DNA of 64,000 bases from Paenibacillus harenae (lineage in GTDB: Bacteria > Bacillota > Bacilli > Paenibacillales > Paenibacillaceae): positions 744,001 to 808,000 of the forward strand of contig NZ_JAUSST010000002.1 of assembly GCF_030812415.1 (NCBI RefSeq), read 5' to 3'. Shown one piece after another: positions 41,645-50,818 of the stretch. Below the pieces are notes generated by a model, which did no database searches, was not told where the DNA came from, and saw only the letters and a list, made by a program, of their open reading frames with translations. A program made the position numbers and the translations under genes. Numbering within the stretch: position 1 is the first letter of the stretch; the number at the start of each line of letters is the position of its first letter.

Positions 41645-42172
41645 ATGGAAAAGCTGCGTTACCCGATTGGCAGATATGTGTATGAAGGTATGACGACGAA
41701 GCAGATGGAACAATGGATTGCCGATATGGAGAGGCTGCCTGGGCAGCTCAGAGAATCGTTATCCGGACTGTCCGAGGAACAGCTCGATACCGCTTATCGA
41801 AGCGGAGGCTGGACGGCGCGTCAAGTCGCACATCATCTTGCTGACGCCGCAATGAACTGTTTCTCCCGCTTCAAGCTTGCCTTGACGGAGACGAATCCGA
41901 CGATCAAGCCGTTCGACGAAGAGCTGTGGGCAGAAACGGCCGATAGCTTGAACGCCTCGCCGGATATAAGCCTGGCTATAGTAGAGGGAATTTATGCGCG
42001 CTGGGTTTTGCTGCTTCGTTCGATGGAGCGCGCCGATTACGATAAGCAGTTCTATCATCCCGAGCAAGGGAAGCAGATCGGCCTTGCTTATTTTCTTGGT
42101 TTCGCGGCCTGGCATGGCAAGCATCATGTCGCGCATATCAATATTGTGAAAGAACGGACGAATGGGCATTGA
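41645..42172 (+). CDS. DinB/YfiT-family putative metal-dependent hydrolase or thiol transferase
   Basis: A 175-residue four-helix-bundle protein of the DinB superfamily, close to B. subtilis YfiT. The metal-binding His residues are visible in VAHHLADAAMN (about 60) and WHGKHHVAHI (about 158-163). The start KLRYPIGRYVYEG is typical of YfiT. Related proteins (BstA) transfer bacillithiol to electrophiles, which would suit a Bacillota host, but this is inference. The ATG follows AGGAGG. coaBC begins 14 bp after its stop, so they are likely co-transcribed. Confidence 0.85.
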   Translation: MEKLRYPIGRYVYEGMTTKQMEQWIADMERLPGQLRESLSGLSEEQLDTAYRSGGWTARQVAHHLADAAMNCFSRFKLALTETNPTIKPFDEELWAETADSLNASPDISLAIVEGIYARWVLLLRSMERADYDKQFYHPEQGKQIGLAYFLGFAAWHGKHHVAHINIVKERTNGH

Positions 42173-42186
42173 CAGGAGACAAAAGC

Positions 42187-43401
42187 ATGCTAAGAGGAAA
42201 ATCAATTATTCTCGGAATTACCGGCGGCATTGCCGCCTATAAGGGAGCGGCGCTTTGCAGCAAGCTTGCGCAGGCGGGCGCGAAGGTTCGCGTCATTATG
42301 ACGGAGTCGGCGACGAAGTTCATAACGCCGCTTACGCTGCAAACGCTGTCGCGAAACCCTGTATATATCGATACGTTCGACGAGCGCGATCCGGCCGTCG
42401 TCTCGCATATCGATTTGGCCGACCATGCAGATCTCATTATTATAGCTCCGGCGACGGCGAACGCGATTGCCAAGCTGGCTGGCGGCCATGGGGATGATAT
42501 GCTGAGCACGACGCTGCTCGCGGCAACATGCCCGGTCGTCGTCGCCCCGGCTATGAACGTGCATATGTATGAGCATCCGGCCGTTGTCGCGAATATGGAT
42601 CTGCTCGCCTCGCGAGGCGTCATGTTCGTCGAGCCCGGGACGGGGCAGCTCGCTTGCGGCTATGTCGCGAAAGGCCGGCTGGCCGAGCCGGAAGACATCG
42701 TCGCCGCTGTTGAGGATTGGCTGTCCAGCGGCGGTCTGCTTGCCGGCAAGCGGGTCATCGTAACGGCGGGAGGAACGATGGAGCGACTCGATCCCGTTCG
42801 CTACCTGACAAATGATTCCTCCGGCAAAATGGGCTTCGCTATTGCAGAAGCCGCCCAGCTGATGGGGGCGGACGTGACGCTCGTAGCGGGCAGAACGTCG
42901 GCTTCCCCGCCTGCGGGGGTTAACCTCGTTAAGGTGGAATCGGCCGAGCAGATGCTGGTTGCCGTTACTGCGCGGTATGACGAGGCGGATATTGTCGTGA
43001 AGGCGGCGGCAGTGGCCGATTACCGCCCGGTCGTCGTCAGCGGACAGAAGCTGAAGAAGAGCGGCGACCGGCTCACGCTCGAGCTGGAGAGGACCGCAGA
43101 TATCCTGCAGACGCTTGGCGAGCGGAAGAAGCATCAATTTCTTGTTGGCTTCGCAGCGGAGACGGAGCAATTGGATCATTACGCGATGGACAAGCTGCGG
43201 CGCAAAAACTGCGATCTGATCGTTGCGAACGATGTGAGCGAGAGCGGGGCGGGCTTCAACGAGGAGACGAACATCGTTAAGCTGTTCGATGCCGGCGGGC
43301 TTGTGGAATCGTTGCCGCTGCAATCGAAAAGGTCGATCGCCCGCAAGCTGCTGGAAATTGTAGCGGAACGTTTGCCGCGCAGCGGGGGAATGGAAGCATG
43401 A
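42187..43401 (+). CDS. coaBC: Bifunctional phosphopantothenoylcysteine decarboxylase/phosphopantothenate-cysteine ligase
   Basis: A 404-residue coenzyme A biosynthesis enzyme. CoaC flavoprotein half (1-185): GITGGIAAYKGAAL, the catalytic-region His in SHIDLADHAD, APAMNVHMYEHPAV and the lid Cys in GQLACGYVAKGR. CoaB half (190-400): VTAGGTMERLDPVRYLTND, KAAAVADYRP and VGFAAET. ATG 42187 has AGGAGAC upstream; an in-frame ATG at 42169 overlaps the DinB stop and lacks a site. The last bases ATGA overlap the priA start. Confidence 0.95.
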   Translation: MLRGKSIILGITGGIAAYKGAALCSKLAQAGAKVRVIMTESATKFITPLTLQTLSRNPVYIDTFDERDPAVVSHIDLADHADLIIIAPATANAIAKLAGGHGDDMLSTTLLAATCPVVVAPAMNVHMYEHPAVVANMDLLASRGVMFVEPGTGQLACGYVAKGRLAEPEDIVAAVEDWLSSGGLLAGKRVIVTAGGTMERLDPVRYLTNDSSGKMGFAIAEAAQLMGADVTLVAGRTSASPPAGVNLVKVESAEQMLVAVTARYDEADIVVKAAAVADYRPVVVSGQKLKKSGDRLTLELERTADILQTLGERKKHQFLVGFAAETEQLDHYAMDKLRRKNCDLIVANDVSESGAGFNEETNIVKLFDAGGLVESLPLQSKRSIARKLLEIVAERLPRSGGMEA

Positions 43402-45890
43402 TTGCCAAAGTGATCGTAGACGTGCCGAGCCGCCAGACGGATCGGCCGTTCGACTATTTGGTCCCATTCGAGATGGAGTCGTGGATCGAGATCGGCAGCA
43501 GAGTCGGCGTACCGTTCGGCGGCCGCGTGCTGCAGGGCTTCGTCGTCGGGCTTGCCGCGGAAGCGGACATTGATCCGAAGCGACTGAAGCCCGTGTCCGA
43601 GCTGCTCGACCCCATGCCGCCGCTGCTGCCTGATTTGGTGGAGCTGGCAAAGTGGCTAAGCGATAAATATTGTTGCTCATGGACGACGGCGCTGCAAGCG
43701 ATGATACCTGCGGCTTTGAAGGGAAAGGCGGAGCGGTATGTCGAGCTCGCGGAAGAGGCGGAAGAAGGCGAGCTTCCAAGCGAACTGGCGGCATGGCTGG
43801 CTTCGCAAGGAGGAACGGCGAAGCTTGAAGCCTTGCTGGAGCGCTTCCCTCAACATGCCAAGGAAGTAAAGAGCGGACTTCGTACAGGCGCGATAATCGA
43901 GCATGCGTCCATTAAGGATCGGTTATCGATCAAGAAAATGTTGACTGTCTTTCTAACCGCCGATGAAGAGACGATTCGTGCTGCAGCCGAGGAGCTTCCC
44001 GCAAGAGCGGCCAAGCAGCGGGAAGTGTTGCTCTATATGCTGCGCCATGGCGGGCCGCTGCAGATGCAGGCGTTAATTGCCGCAACCGAAGGTTCGGCCT
44101 CGACCGTGCGGGCACTGGAAAGCAAAGGTCTGCTCGAGCTGCGCGAGGTTGAGCAGCAGCGCGATCCATACGCGGGCCGAGAATTCGAGCGAACGAAGCC
44201 TTTGCCGCTAACGGCAGGGCAGCAAGCGGTGTTCGAGCGTATTGTCCGTTCGGTGCGGGCGGGCGAGCCGGAAACGATGCTGCTGCACGGCGTTACTGGC
44301 AGCGGCAAGACCGAGGTTTACTTGCAATCGATTCAATATTGCTTGGGGCTCGGCAAGCAGGCAATCGTGCTCGTGCCGGAAATATCATTAACGCCGCAAA
44401 TGGTTGAGCGGTTCAAGGGGCGCTTCGGCGAGGCGGTAGCCGTCATGCACAGCCGATTGTCGAACGGCGAACGATATGACGAATGGCGCAAGATCCGCAG
44501 CCGTCAGGTGCAGGTGGCGATCGGCGCGCGATCGGCCATCTTCGCCCCGTTCGAGTCGATCGGACTAATCATTATCGACGAGGAGCATGAATCTTCGTAT
44601 AAGCAGGAGGAGAGCCCGAAGTACCATGCGCGCGATGTCGCGGTGCGCAGGGCGAGGCAGCATGGCGCAGCCGTTGTTCTTGGCTCTGCCACGCCTTCGA
44701 TCGAAACGTTCGCGGCCGCGAATCGACCGCAGCCTTCGGGCACGGCAGGCGGGCGCGAGCCGGCGTTGCTGCCGATGCCGGAGCGGGTAGGCGGACGTCC
44801 GCTTCCTCCGGTAGACGTCATCGACATGCGCGAGGAGCTTCGCGACGGCAATCGCTCGATGTTCAGCCGCAAGCTGCACGAGCTGCTTACCGATCGGCTC
44901 GAGAAAGGCGAGCAATCGGTGCTGCTGCTTAATAGGAGGGGTTATTCGACCTTCGTCATGTGCCGTTCCTGCGGTTACACGGCGCAATGCCCGCATTGCG
45001 ATATTTCGCTTACCTATCATCAGAAAACGCGTGTCATGCGCTGCCATTATTGCGGCCATGCCGAGCAGGCGCCAACGAAATGCCCTTCCTGCGAGAGCGA
45101 GCATATTCGCTACTTCGGGACGGGCACGCAGCGCGTCGAGGAGGAGCTTGCGAAGCTGTTCCCCGGGATTCGCGTCATACGGATGGACGTAGACACGACG
45201 ACCGAGAAAAATGCGCATGAAAAGCTGCTTAAGCAGTTCGGGGACCGCAAAGCCGATGTGCTTCTCGGTACGCAAATGGTAGCCAAAGGTCTTGATTTTC
45301 CATACGTTACATTAGTGGGCGTTATCGCGGCGGATACGTCGCTTAACTTACCGGACTTTCGCGCGGCGGAGCGAACGTTCCAACTGCTTACACAGGTGGC
45401 GGGCCGAGCGGGAAGGCATCATCTGCCCGGGGAGGTCGTCATTCAGACGTATTCGCCGGAGCATTATGCGGTCACGACCGCTCAGCATCACGACTATGCG
45501 GCTTTCATCGCCGAGGAGCTGCGCCATCGCGGCGCTATGGGCTATCCTCCTTATTGCCGGATAATTCTCATAACGATGTCGCATGAGCAGCTTACGCTGC
45601 TGTCTTCGGTGGGCGAGCAATTCGCTTCGCGACTGCGCGAGCTGGCAGAGGAGCAGGGTATTCTCGTTCCGCTGAATAGCGGTCTGCCGAAAGCTTTCGA
45701 CGTGCTGGGGCCGGTCGCTTCGCCGATCTCAAGAATGAAAGATCGCTACCGTTTTCAATGTGTGATAAAATATCGGGGTAGCATCGATGCTTCCGCGCTT
45801 ATTCGGGAGGCGCTAGCTCCGTTTACGGATGGTCCGCCCCAGCGTCAGGTGCAATTCAGCGTCGATGTGGATCCGCAAGTTATTTTATAA
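43398..45890 (+). CDS. priA: Primosomal replication-restart helicase PriA
   Basis: An 830-residue 3'-5' SF2 helicase that reloads the replisome at stalled forks. Features in order: N-terminal 3'-DNA-binding domain (KVIVDVPSRQTDRPFDYLVP); winged-helix region; Walker A GVTGSGKTEVY (about 298-308); DEEHE; two zinc-binding clusters with Cys pairs CRSCGYTAQCPHC and CHYCGH...CPSC; and helicase domain 2 with GTQMVAKGLDFPYVTLVGV and QVAGRAGRHHLPGEV. The ATG overlaps the coaBC stop by 4 nt. In Gram-positives PriA acts with DnaB/DnaD/DnaI. Confidence 0.96.
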   Translation: MIAKVIVDVPSRQTDRPFDYLVPFEMESWIEIGSRVGVPFGGRVLQGFVVGLAAEADIDPKRLKPVSELLDPMPPLLPDLVELAKWLSDKYCCSWTTALQAMIPAALKGKAERYVELAEEAEEGELPSELAAWLASQGGTAKLEALLERFPQHAKEVKSGLRTGAIIEHASIKDRLSIKKMLTVFLTADEETIRAAAEELPARAAKQREVLLYMLRHGGPLQMQALIAATEGSASTVRALESKGLLELREVEQQRDPYAGREFERTKPLPLTAGQQAVFERIVRSVRAGEPETMLLHGVTGSGKTEVYLQSIQYCLGLGKQAIVLVPEISLTPQMVERFKGRFGEAVAVMHSRLSNGERYDEWRKIRSRQVQVAIGARSAIFAPFESIGLIIIDEEHESSYKQEESPKYHARDVAVRRARQHGAAVVLGSATPSIETFAAANRPQPSGTAGGREPALLPMPERVGGRPLPPVDVIDMREELRDGNRSMFSRKLHELLTDRLEKGEQSVLLLNRRGYSTFVMCRSCGYTAQCPHCDISLTYHQKTRVMRCHYCGHAEQAPTKCPSCESEHIRYFGTGTQRVEEELAKLFPGIRVIRMDVDTTTEKNAHEKLLKQFGDRKADVLLGTQMVAKGLDFPYVTLVGVIAADTSLNLPDFRAAERTFQLLTQVAGRAGRHHLPGEVVIQTYSPEHYAVTTAQHHDYAAFIAEELRHRGAMGYPPYCRIILITMSHEQLTLLSSVGEQFASRLRELAEEQGILVPLNSGLPKAFDVLGPVASPISRMKDRYRFQCVIKYRGSIDASALIREALAPFTDGPPQRQVQFSVDVDPQVIL

Positions 45891-45963
45891 GGCAGATGAA
45901 TCGTCCATATAGACGTTATTCAGACTTTTATCACTATTAACATTCGTAAAGGAAGGGAATACC

Positions 45964-46449
45964 ATGAGTATCCGTATTATTGTGAAAGACCCGGATCCTG
46001 TATTGCGGGAAGAGGCGAAGGAAGTAACGAAGTTTAACTCGAATTTGAAAAAATTGCTCAAGGATATGGCCGAGACGATGTACGATGCGGAAGGCGTAGG
46101 CCTTGCCGCGCCGCAGATCGGCATTTCCAAGCGCGTTATCGTTGTTGACATAGGCGATGAGACAGGCCTGATCGAGATGGTCAACCCGGTTATCGTCGAG
46201 CAAGAGGGCGAGCAGCTCGGACCTGAGGGCTGCCTCAGCATCCCGAACTTGAACGGCGAGGTGATGCGTGCCGATCGTATCGTCGTGAAGGGGCAAAATT
46301 CGGACGGCGAGCACTTCACCGTAGAAGCAAGCGGCTATTTGTCGCGCGCGTTCCAGCATGAGGTCGATCATCTGAACGGTATTCTGTTCACGGATTTGGC
46401 CGAGAGCATCTACGATATTTCGGAGAGACCAAGAAAAGGCGGCGAGTAG
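45964..46449 (+). CDS. def: Peptide deformylase
   Basis: A 161-residue metalloenzyme removing the N-formyl group from nascent proteins. The three motifs are EGVGLAAPQIG (about 43-53), EGCLSIP (Cys metal ligand near 91) and QHEVDHLNG (His, Glu and His near 133-138). Size and motifs fit a type I enzyme. The ATG has AAGGAAGGG upstream. fmt follows 4 bp after the stop, joining formylation and deformylation. Confidence 0.96.
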   Translation: MSIRIIVKDPDPVLREEAKEVTKFNSNLKKLLKDMAETMYDAEGVGLAAPQIGISKRVIVVDIGDETGLIEMVNPVIVEQEGEQLGPEGCLSIPNLNGEVMRADRIVVKGQNSDGEHFTVEASGYLSRAFQHEVDHLNGILFTDLAESIYDISERPRKGGE

Positions 46450-46453
46450 ATTC

Positions 46454-47404
46454 ATGCGCATTGTATTCATGGGAACGCCCGAGTTTGCCGTTCCCTCCTT
46501 GCGGCTTCTGCTGGAGCAGAAGTACGAGGTAGTTGCTGTCGTATCGCAGCCCGACCGGCCGAAGGGCCGCAAAAAAACGCCTACGCCGCCGCCTGTGAAG
46601 GAAGCGGCGTTGTCGCTTGGCCTGCCAGTGCTGCAGCCGGAGCGGATGCGCAGCGCGGAAGCGGTGGCCGCGATTGCCGAGCTGGCGCCGGATCTGATCG
46701 TTACGGCCGCATATGGGCAAATATTGCCGAAGAGCGTACTCGATCTTCCGCGTCTTGGCTGCATTAACGTGCATGGCTCGCTGCTTCCGAAATACCGCGG
46801 CGGCGCGCCGATTCAGCGCTCTATTATAAACGGCGAAGACAAAACCGGCGTTACGATTATGTACATGGCCGAGGGGCTCGACACCGGCGATATGATTAGT
46901 GCGGTAGAGGTTGCCATCGAAGACCATGATACGTCGGGCACGCTATTCGAGAAGCTTAGCGCGGCTGGAGCGGAATTGCTGGGCAACACACTGCCTTCGA
47001 TCTTGGCCGGTACCGCGGTCGCCGTTCCGCAAAATAATGAAGAAGCGACTTACGCCCCTAATTTAACACGCGACGACGAACGTATAGATTGGGGCAAATC
47101 AGCCCGTGCCATCTATAATCAAGTGCGCGGCCTATCGCCGATGGCGGGGGCATTCACCTATCTTGGCGGCGAGGTGTTCAAAGTATGGGCTTGCTCGCCT
47201 GTAGCGAACAAGGATAAGGTTGGTGCGGCGCCGGGAACGATTATTCATGCCGATAACCTAGGAATTACCGTTCAAACCGGACAAGGCCAGCTGCTGCTTA
47301 CGGAAATCCAGCCTGCGGGCAAACGGGCGATGGCTGCGGCGGAGTGGCTTAAGGGAGCCCGCCTCGAAGCCGGCAGCAGGTTCGATGAGGGAGGTGCGGT
47401 ATGA
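46454..47404 (+). CDS. fmt: Methionyl-tRNA formyltransferase
   Basis: A 316-residue enzyme that formylates initiator Met-tRNA with 10-formyl-THF. It begins RIVFMGTPEFAVPSLR. The active site is in NVHGSLLPKYRGGAPIQ (Asn, His) and EGLDTGDMI (Asp). The 16-residue helix loop PDRPKGRKKTPTPPPVK is typical. The C-terminal OB-like domain is present. It lies between def and rsmB; its stop overlaps the rsmB ATG by 4 nt. Confidence 0.96.
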   Translation: MRIVFMGTPEFAVPSLRLLLEQKYEVVAVVSQPDRPKGRKKTPTPPPVKEAALSLGLPVLQPERMRSAEAVAAIAELAPDLIVTAAYGQILPKSVLDLPRLGCINVHGSLLPKYRGGAPIQRSIINGEDKTGVTIMYMAEGLDTGDMISAVEVAIEDHDTSGTLFEKLSAAGAELLGNTLPSILAGTAVAVPQNNEEATYAPNLTRDDERIDWGKSARAIYNQVRGLSPMAGAFTYLGGEVFKVWACSPVANKDKVGAAPGTIIHADNLGITVQTGQGQLLLTEIQPAGKRAMAAAEWLKGARLEAGSRFDEGGAV

Positions 47405-48891
47405 CCGGGACTAGCAACGGCAAGCCGCTGGGCGGAAGGCAGGGCGGAAATCCGCCGCGGAAGAACCAGCAGGGAGCGTCCGTTTCTAACGCGGCGTCTC
47501 CGCAAACGCAGTCCCGCAAGGCGAAGTCTCCGCGGGAATTGGCAATGGACGTTCTCGTCAAAGTCGCCGAGACGGGTGCCTACAGCAACTTGCAGCTCAA
47601 TCGCACGCTGCAGGACGCGAGGCTCGAGCGTGCCGACGCCGGGCTCGTTACGGAGCTTGTCTACGGCACGATCCAGCGTCAGCTGACGCTTGATTACTGG
47701 CTCGACAAATTCGTGGCGAAAGGTGTCCGCAAGCTTCAGCCATGGGTGCATCAGCTGCTTCGTCTAAGCGCCTATCAGCTTCTCTATCTGGACCGCATTC
47801 CATCGCATGCGGCGGTTAACGAAGCGGTTACCATAGCGAAGAAACGCGGGCACATGGGCATTTCCGGCATGGTTAACGGCGTTTTGCGAAGCATGGACCG
47901 GGGCAAGAGCGAGCTTAGTCCCGATCATATTAAGCATGACGATCCGGCCGTGCGGCTATCGCTGCGCCATTCGTATCCGGAATGGCTCGTTAGACGGTGG
48001 TTGGCTACATATGGAGCGGAGACGACCGAATCGATATGCGCGGCAGGCAACGATCAGCCGCATGCCAGCATTCGCGTCAACACGCTGCGGACGAGCCGCG
48101 AAGCGTTGCTTGAGCTGCTTCGCGAGAGCGGTTATAACGCAGAGGCGTCCAAGATTGCTCCGTCCGGCATCAATGTAGGCAAGGGCGGCAATATGGCCGA
48201 CACGATCGAATTCCGTGAAGGCTTATGGTCGGTCCAAGACGAGAGCTCCATGCTCGTCGCCGAAGTCGTCGCTCCGGCAGCCGGCATGAAGGTACTCGAT
48301 TGCTGCGCCGCGCCTGGAGGCAAGAGCACGCATCTTGCGGAGCTTATGGGCGGCAAAGGAAAAGTTTGGGCGAATGACTTGCATGAGCACAAGCGCGAGC
48401 TGATCGTATCGCAGACGGAGCGCCTTAAGCTGCGCAACGTCGAAGCGATTACGGAAGATGCGACGAAGCTGTCCGAGCGATTCGCTCCGGGGTCGATGGA
48501 CGCCGTGCTGTTGGACGCGCCTTGCTCCGGCTTCGGCGTCATTAGAAGGAAACCCGAGATTCGGTGGACGAAGACGGCGGGAGACGTCGCAGAGATCGCA
48601 GCGGTGCAGCATCGGCTGCTGGATGCGGTATGCGGACTCGTACGCGAGGGAGGCGTGCTTGTCTATAGCACGTGCACGATGGAGGCGGAAGAGAACGAGG
48701 AACAGGTTGCGGCTTTTTTGCAGAGGCATCCCGAGTTTGAACGCGATGCGGCTGGCTGGCCGGATACGATTGCGGACAGCTTGCGCGAGACAGGCGTGAT
48801 CGGCGACGATTTCAACGGCCAGGCGCAGCTTCTTCCGCATCATTTTGGCAGCGACGGCTTCTTCATTGCGAGGATGGTTCGGCGCTCCTAG
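47401..48891 (+). CDS. rsmB: 16S rRNA (cytosine-967-C5)-methyltransferase
   Basis: A 496-residue SAM-dependent RNA methyltransferase. A basic, low-complexity N-terminal extension of about 45 residues precedes a NusB-like RNA-binding domain (about 45-175). The NSUN catalytic domain has [15 protein letters not shown] (SAM loop, near 298-312), [18 protein letters not shown] (Cys near 377) and [16 protein letters not shown] (catalytic Cys near 424). The extension is longer than usual for RsmB. Start ATG 47401 overlaps the fmt stop. Confidence 0.94.
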   Translation: MTGTSNGKPLGGRQGGNPPRKNQQGASVSNAASPQTQSRKAKSPRELAMDVLVKVAETGAYSNLQLNRTLQDARLERADAGLVTELVYGTIQRQLTLDYWLDKFVAKGVRKLQPWVHQLLRLSAYQLLYLDRIPSHAAVNEAVTIAKKRGHMGISGMVNGVLRSMDRGKSELSPDHIKHDDPAVRLSLRHSYPEWLVRRWLATYGAETTESICAAGNDQPHASIRVNTLRTSREALLELLRESGYNAEASKIAPSGINVGKGGNMADTIEFREGLWSVQDESSMLVAEVVAPAAGMKVLDCCAAPGGKSTHLAELMGGKGKVWANDLHEHKRELIVSQTERLKLRNVEAITEDATKLSERFAPGSMDAVLLDAPCSGFGVIRRKPEIRWTKTAGDVAEIAAVQHRLLDAVCGLVREGGVLVYSTCTMEAEENEEQVAAFLQRHPEFERDAAGWPDTIADSLRETGVIGDDFNGQAQLLPHHFGSDGFFIARMVRRS

Positions 48892-48989
48892 TACGATTAT
48901 GGCTGAATATGGGCGTTTGTGGTAAAATAAATCGATGGCGGCTCGTAACGTTCGAAGCCCGCCCTACTTTAAGGTACAGGTGTGATGAG

Positions 48990-50036
48990 ATGAAACCGTT
49001 CATTTATGACTATACGCTCGAGCAGCTTCAAGAATGGGTGAAGGAAAACGGAGAGCCTGCGTTTCGCGCGGGACAGCTGTTTGACTGGCTCTACGTGAAG
49101 CGGGTCAAGAGCTTTGAAGATATGTCCAACTTGCCGAAGCAGCTTCGCGATAAGCTGGAGGATCAATTCCAATTCGTGACGCTGACGGAAATTACGAAGT
49201 TCGAATCGAAGGACGGCACGGTTAAGTTTCTATTCGGGCTTCACGACAATCATGCGATAGAGACCGTTATTATGAGACATAACTACGGCAACAGCGTATG
49301 CGTAACGACGCAGGTCGGCTGCCGTATCGGCTGTACGTTCTGCGCGTCCACGTTAGGCGGACTGAAGCGTAATCTGACCGCAGGCGAGATTATCGCGCAG
49401 GTCGTAACCGCGCAGCAGATGCTCGACGCTACGGGAGACCGCGTATCGAGCATCGTCATCATGGGCTCCGGCGAGCCGTTCGAGAACTATGACGCGACGA
49501 TGACGTTCCTTCGGAACATGATTCATGAGAAGGGCCTTAATATCGGCCAGCGCCATATTACCGTCTCCACGAGCGGCATCGTGCCAAGCATGTACAAGTT
49601 CGCGGACGAGAATACGCAGATCAATCTGGCGCTCTCGATCCATGCCCCGAATGATACGCTTCGCTCGAAGCTGATGCCGGTTAACCGCCGCTTCCCGTTC
49701 GAGGACGTAATGGCAGCTTGCCACTACTATATTGCGAAGACGGGACGCCGCATCACATTCGAATACGCGCTGATCGGCGGCGTGAACGATCGTCCCGAGC
49801 ATGCGCAGGAGCTTGCCGACGTGCTTCAAGGCATGCTGTGCCATGTCAATCTGATTCCGGTCAACCATGTGCCGGAGCGCAATTACGTGCGGACGCCGCG
49901 CGAGGATATATTCGAATTCCAACGCATTCTGGAACGCAACAAGATCAACGCGACGATCCGTAGAGAGCAAGGCCATGATATTGCGGCTGCATGCGGCCAA
50001 TTAAGAGCCAAACATATGGAGTCCCAAGCGAGGTAG
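48990..50036 (+). CDS. rlmN: 23S rRNA adenine-2503 C2-methyltransferase
   Basis: A 348-residue radical SAM methyltransferase acting on A2503 of 23S rRNA and A37 of some tRNAs. The cluster motif is [10 protein letters not shown] (Cys-x3-Cys-x2-Cys near 117-124). [11 protein letters not shown] and [18 protein letters not shown] follow, with the methyl-carrying Cys near the C-terminus in AAACGQL. A second conserved Cys lies near position 25 from the end, as expected. ATG 48990 gives the standard [13 protein letters not shown] start; the frame's first start at 48909 is ignored. It is followed by prpC after 11 bp. Confidence 0.95.
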   Translation: MKPFIYDYTLEQLQEWVKENGEPAFRAGQLFDWLYVKRVKSFEDMSNLPKQLRDKLEDQFQFVTLTEITKFESKDGTVKFLFGLHDNHAIETVIMRHNYGNSVCVTTQVGCRIGCTFCASTLGGLKRNLTAGEIIAQVVTAQQMLDATGDRVSSIVIMGSGEPFENYDATMTFLRNMIHEKGLNIGQRHITVSTSGIVPSMYKFADENTQINLALSIHAPNDTLRSKLMPVNRRFPFEDVMAACHYYIAKTGRRITFEYALIGGVNDRPEHAQELADVLQGMLCHVNLIPVNHVPERNYVRTPREDIFEFQRILERNKINATIRREQGHDIAAACGQLRAKHMESQAR

Positions 50037-50047
50037 GTGAAGATCGA

Positions 50048-50818
50048 TTGCTGACTGCAAATCGCAGCGATATTGGACGAGTTCGGCAAGTTAATGAAGA
50101 CTATTCATGGGTTAGCCAGTACAATAACGGCGTTACGCTAGCCATTGTGGCCGACGGCATGGGCGGTCACAAGGCGGGCGACGTAGCAAGCCAGAAGGCG
50201 GTTGACGCCTTCCGCAGCACGGTCGAGCAAGGCGCGGCCAAGCCCGATCTGTCGCTGCAGGAGGGCAAGATGCTCATCCGTCAGGCAATCTCGTCGGCGA
50301 ATGAGGCCGTATATGATTTAGCCTCCCGCAACGAGCAGTATTACAATATGGGAACGACGATCGTTGCGGCGCTTGTGAAGAGCGACAATGCGATCATCGG
50401 TCATGTCGGCGACAGCCGCGCTTATAAGATCGGCGAGGGAGACATTACGCAATTGACGGTCGATCATACGCTCGTCAATGAATTGGTCAAGTCGGGGCAG
50501 CTTAGCGCGGAGGAAGCCGCCCACCATCCTCGCCGCAACGTATTGACGCGTGCCGTGGGGACGGATTCCCATGTTGAAATCGACATCCAGACGATTGATT
50601 TAATGCAAGGCGACGTCCTGCTCCTGTGCAGCGACGGACTGACGAACATGGTTACCGAGGAGCAAATACTGGAGACGGTAACGAGCGAGCAGTTGGAGCT
50701 GGACGCGAAGGCTGAGCATCTCATTTCGCTGGCGCTGCATGCGGGTGGAGACGATAACATAACGATTGTTCTTCTACAGGATGCAGTTGGCGCGAATCGA
50801 GAGGAGCGGGTTGGATGA
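50048..50818 (+). CDS. prpC: PP2C-type Ser/Thr phosphatase PrpC
   Basis: A 256-residue phosphatase. TTG 50048 is chosen: it gives MLTANRSDIGRVRQVNEDY, which lines up with the B. subtilis PrpC start; GGTGAAG lies upstream. The metal-binding motifs are VRQVNED, ADGMGGHKAGD, HVGDSRAY and the late CSDGLTNMV and GGDDNIT. It reverses phosphorylation by PrkC, whose gene overlaps the prpC end by 4 nt. It is cytosolic. Confidence 0.94.
   Translation: MLTANRSDIGRVRQVNEDYSWVSQYNNGVTLAIVADGMGGHKAGDVASQKAVDAFRSTVEQGAAKPDLSLQEGKMLIRQAISSANEAVYDLASRNEQYYNMGTTIVAALVKSDNAIIGHVGDSRAYKIGEGDITQLTVDHTLVNELVKSGQLSAEEAAHHPRRNVLTRAVGTDSHVEIDIQTIDLMQGDVLLLCSDGLTNMVTEEQILETVTSEQLELDAKAEHLISLALHAGGDDNITIVLLQDAVGANREERVG

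Noticed and set aside
42202..43794. 530-codon minus-strand frame opposite coaBC and priA
   Set aside because: Arg-rich shadow of two well-identified genes.
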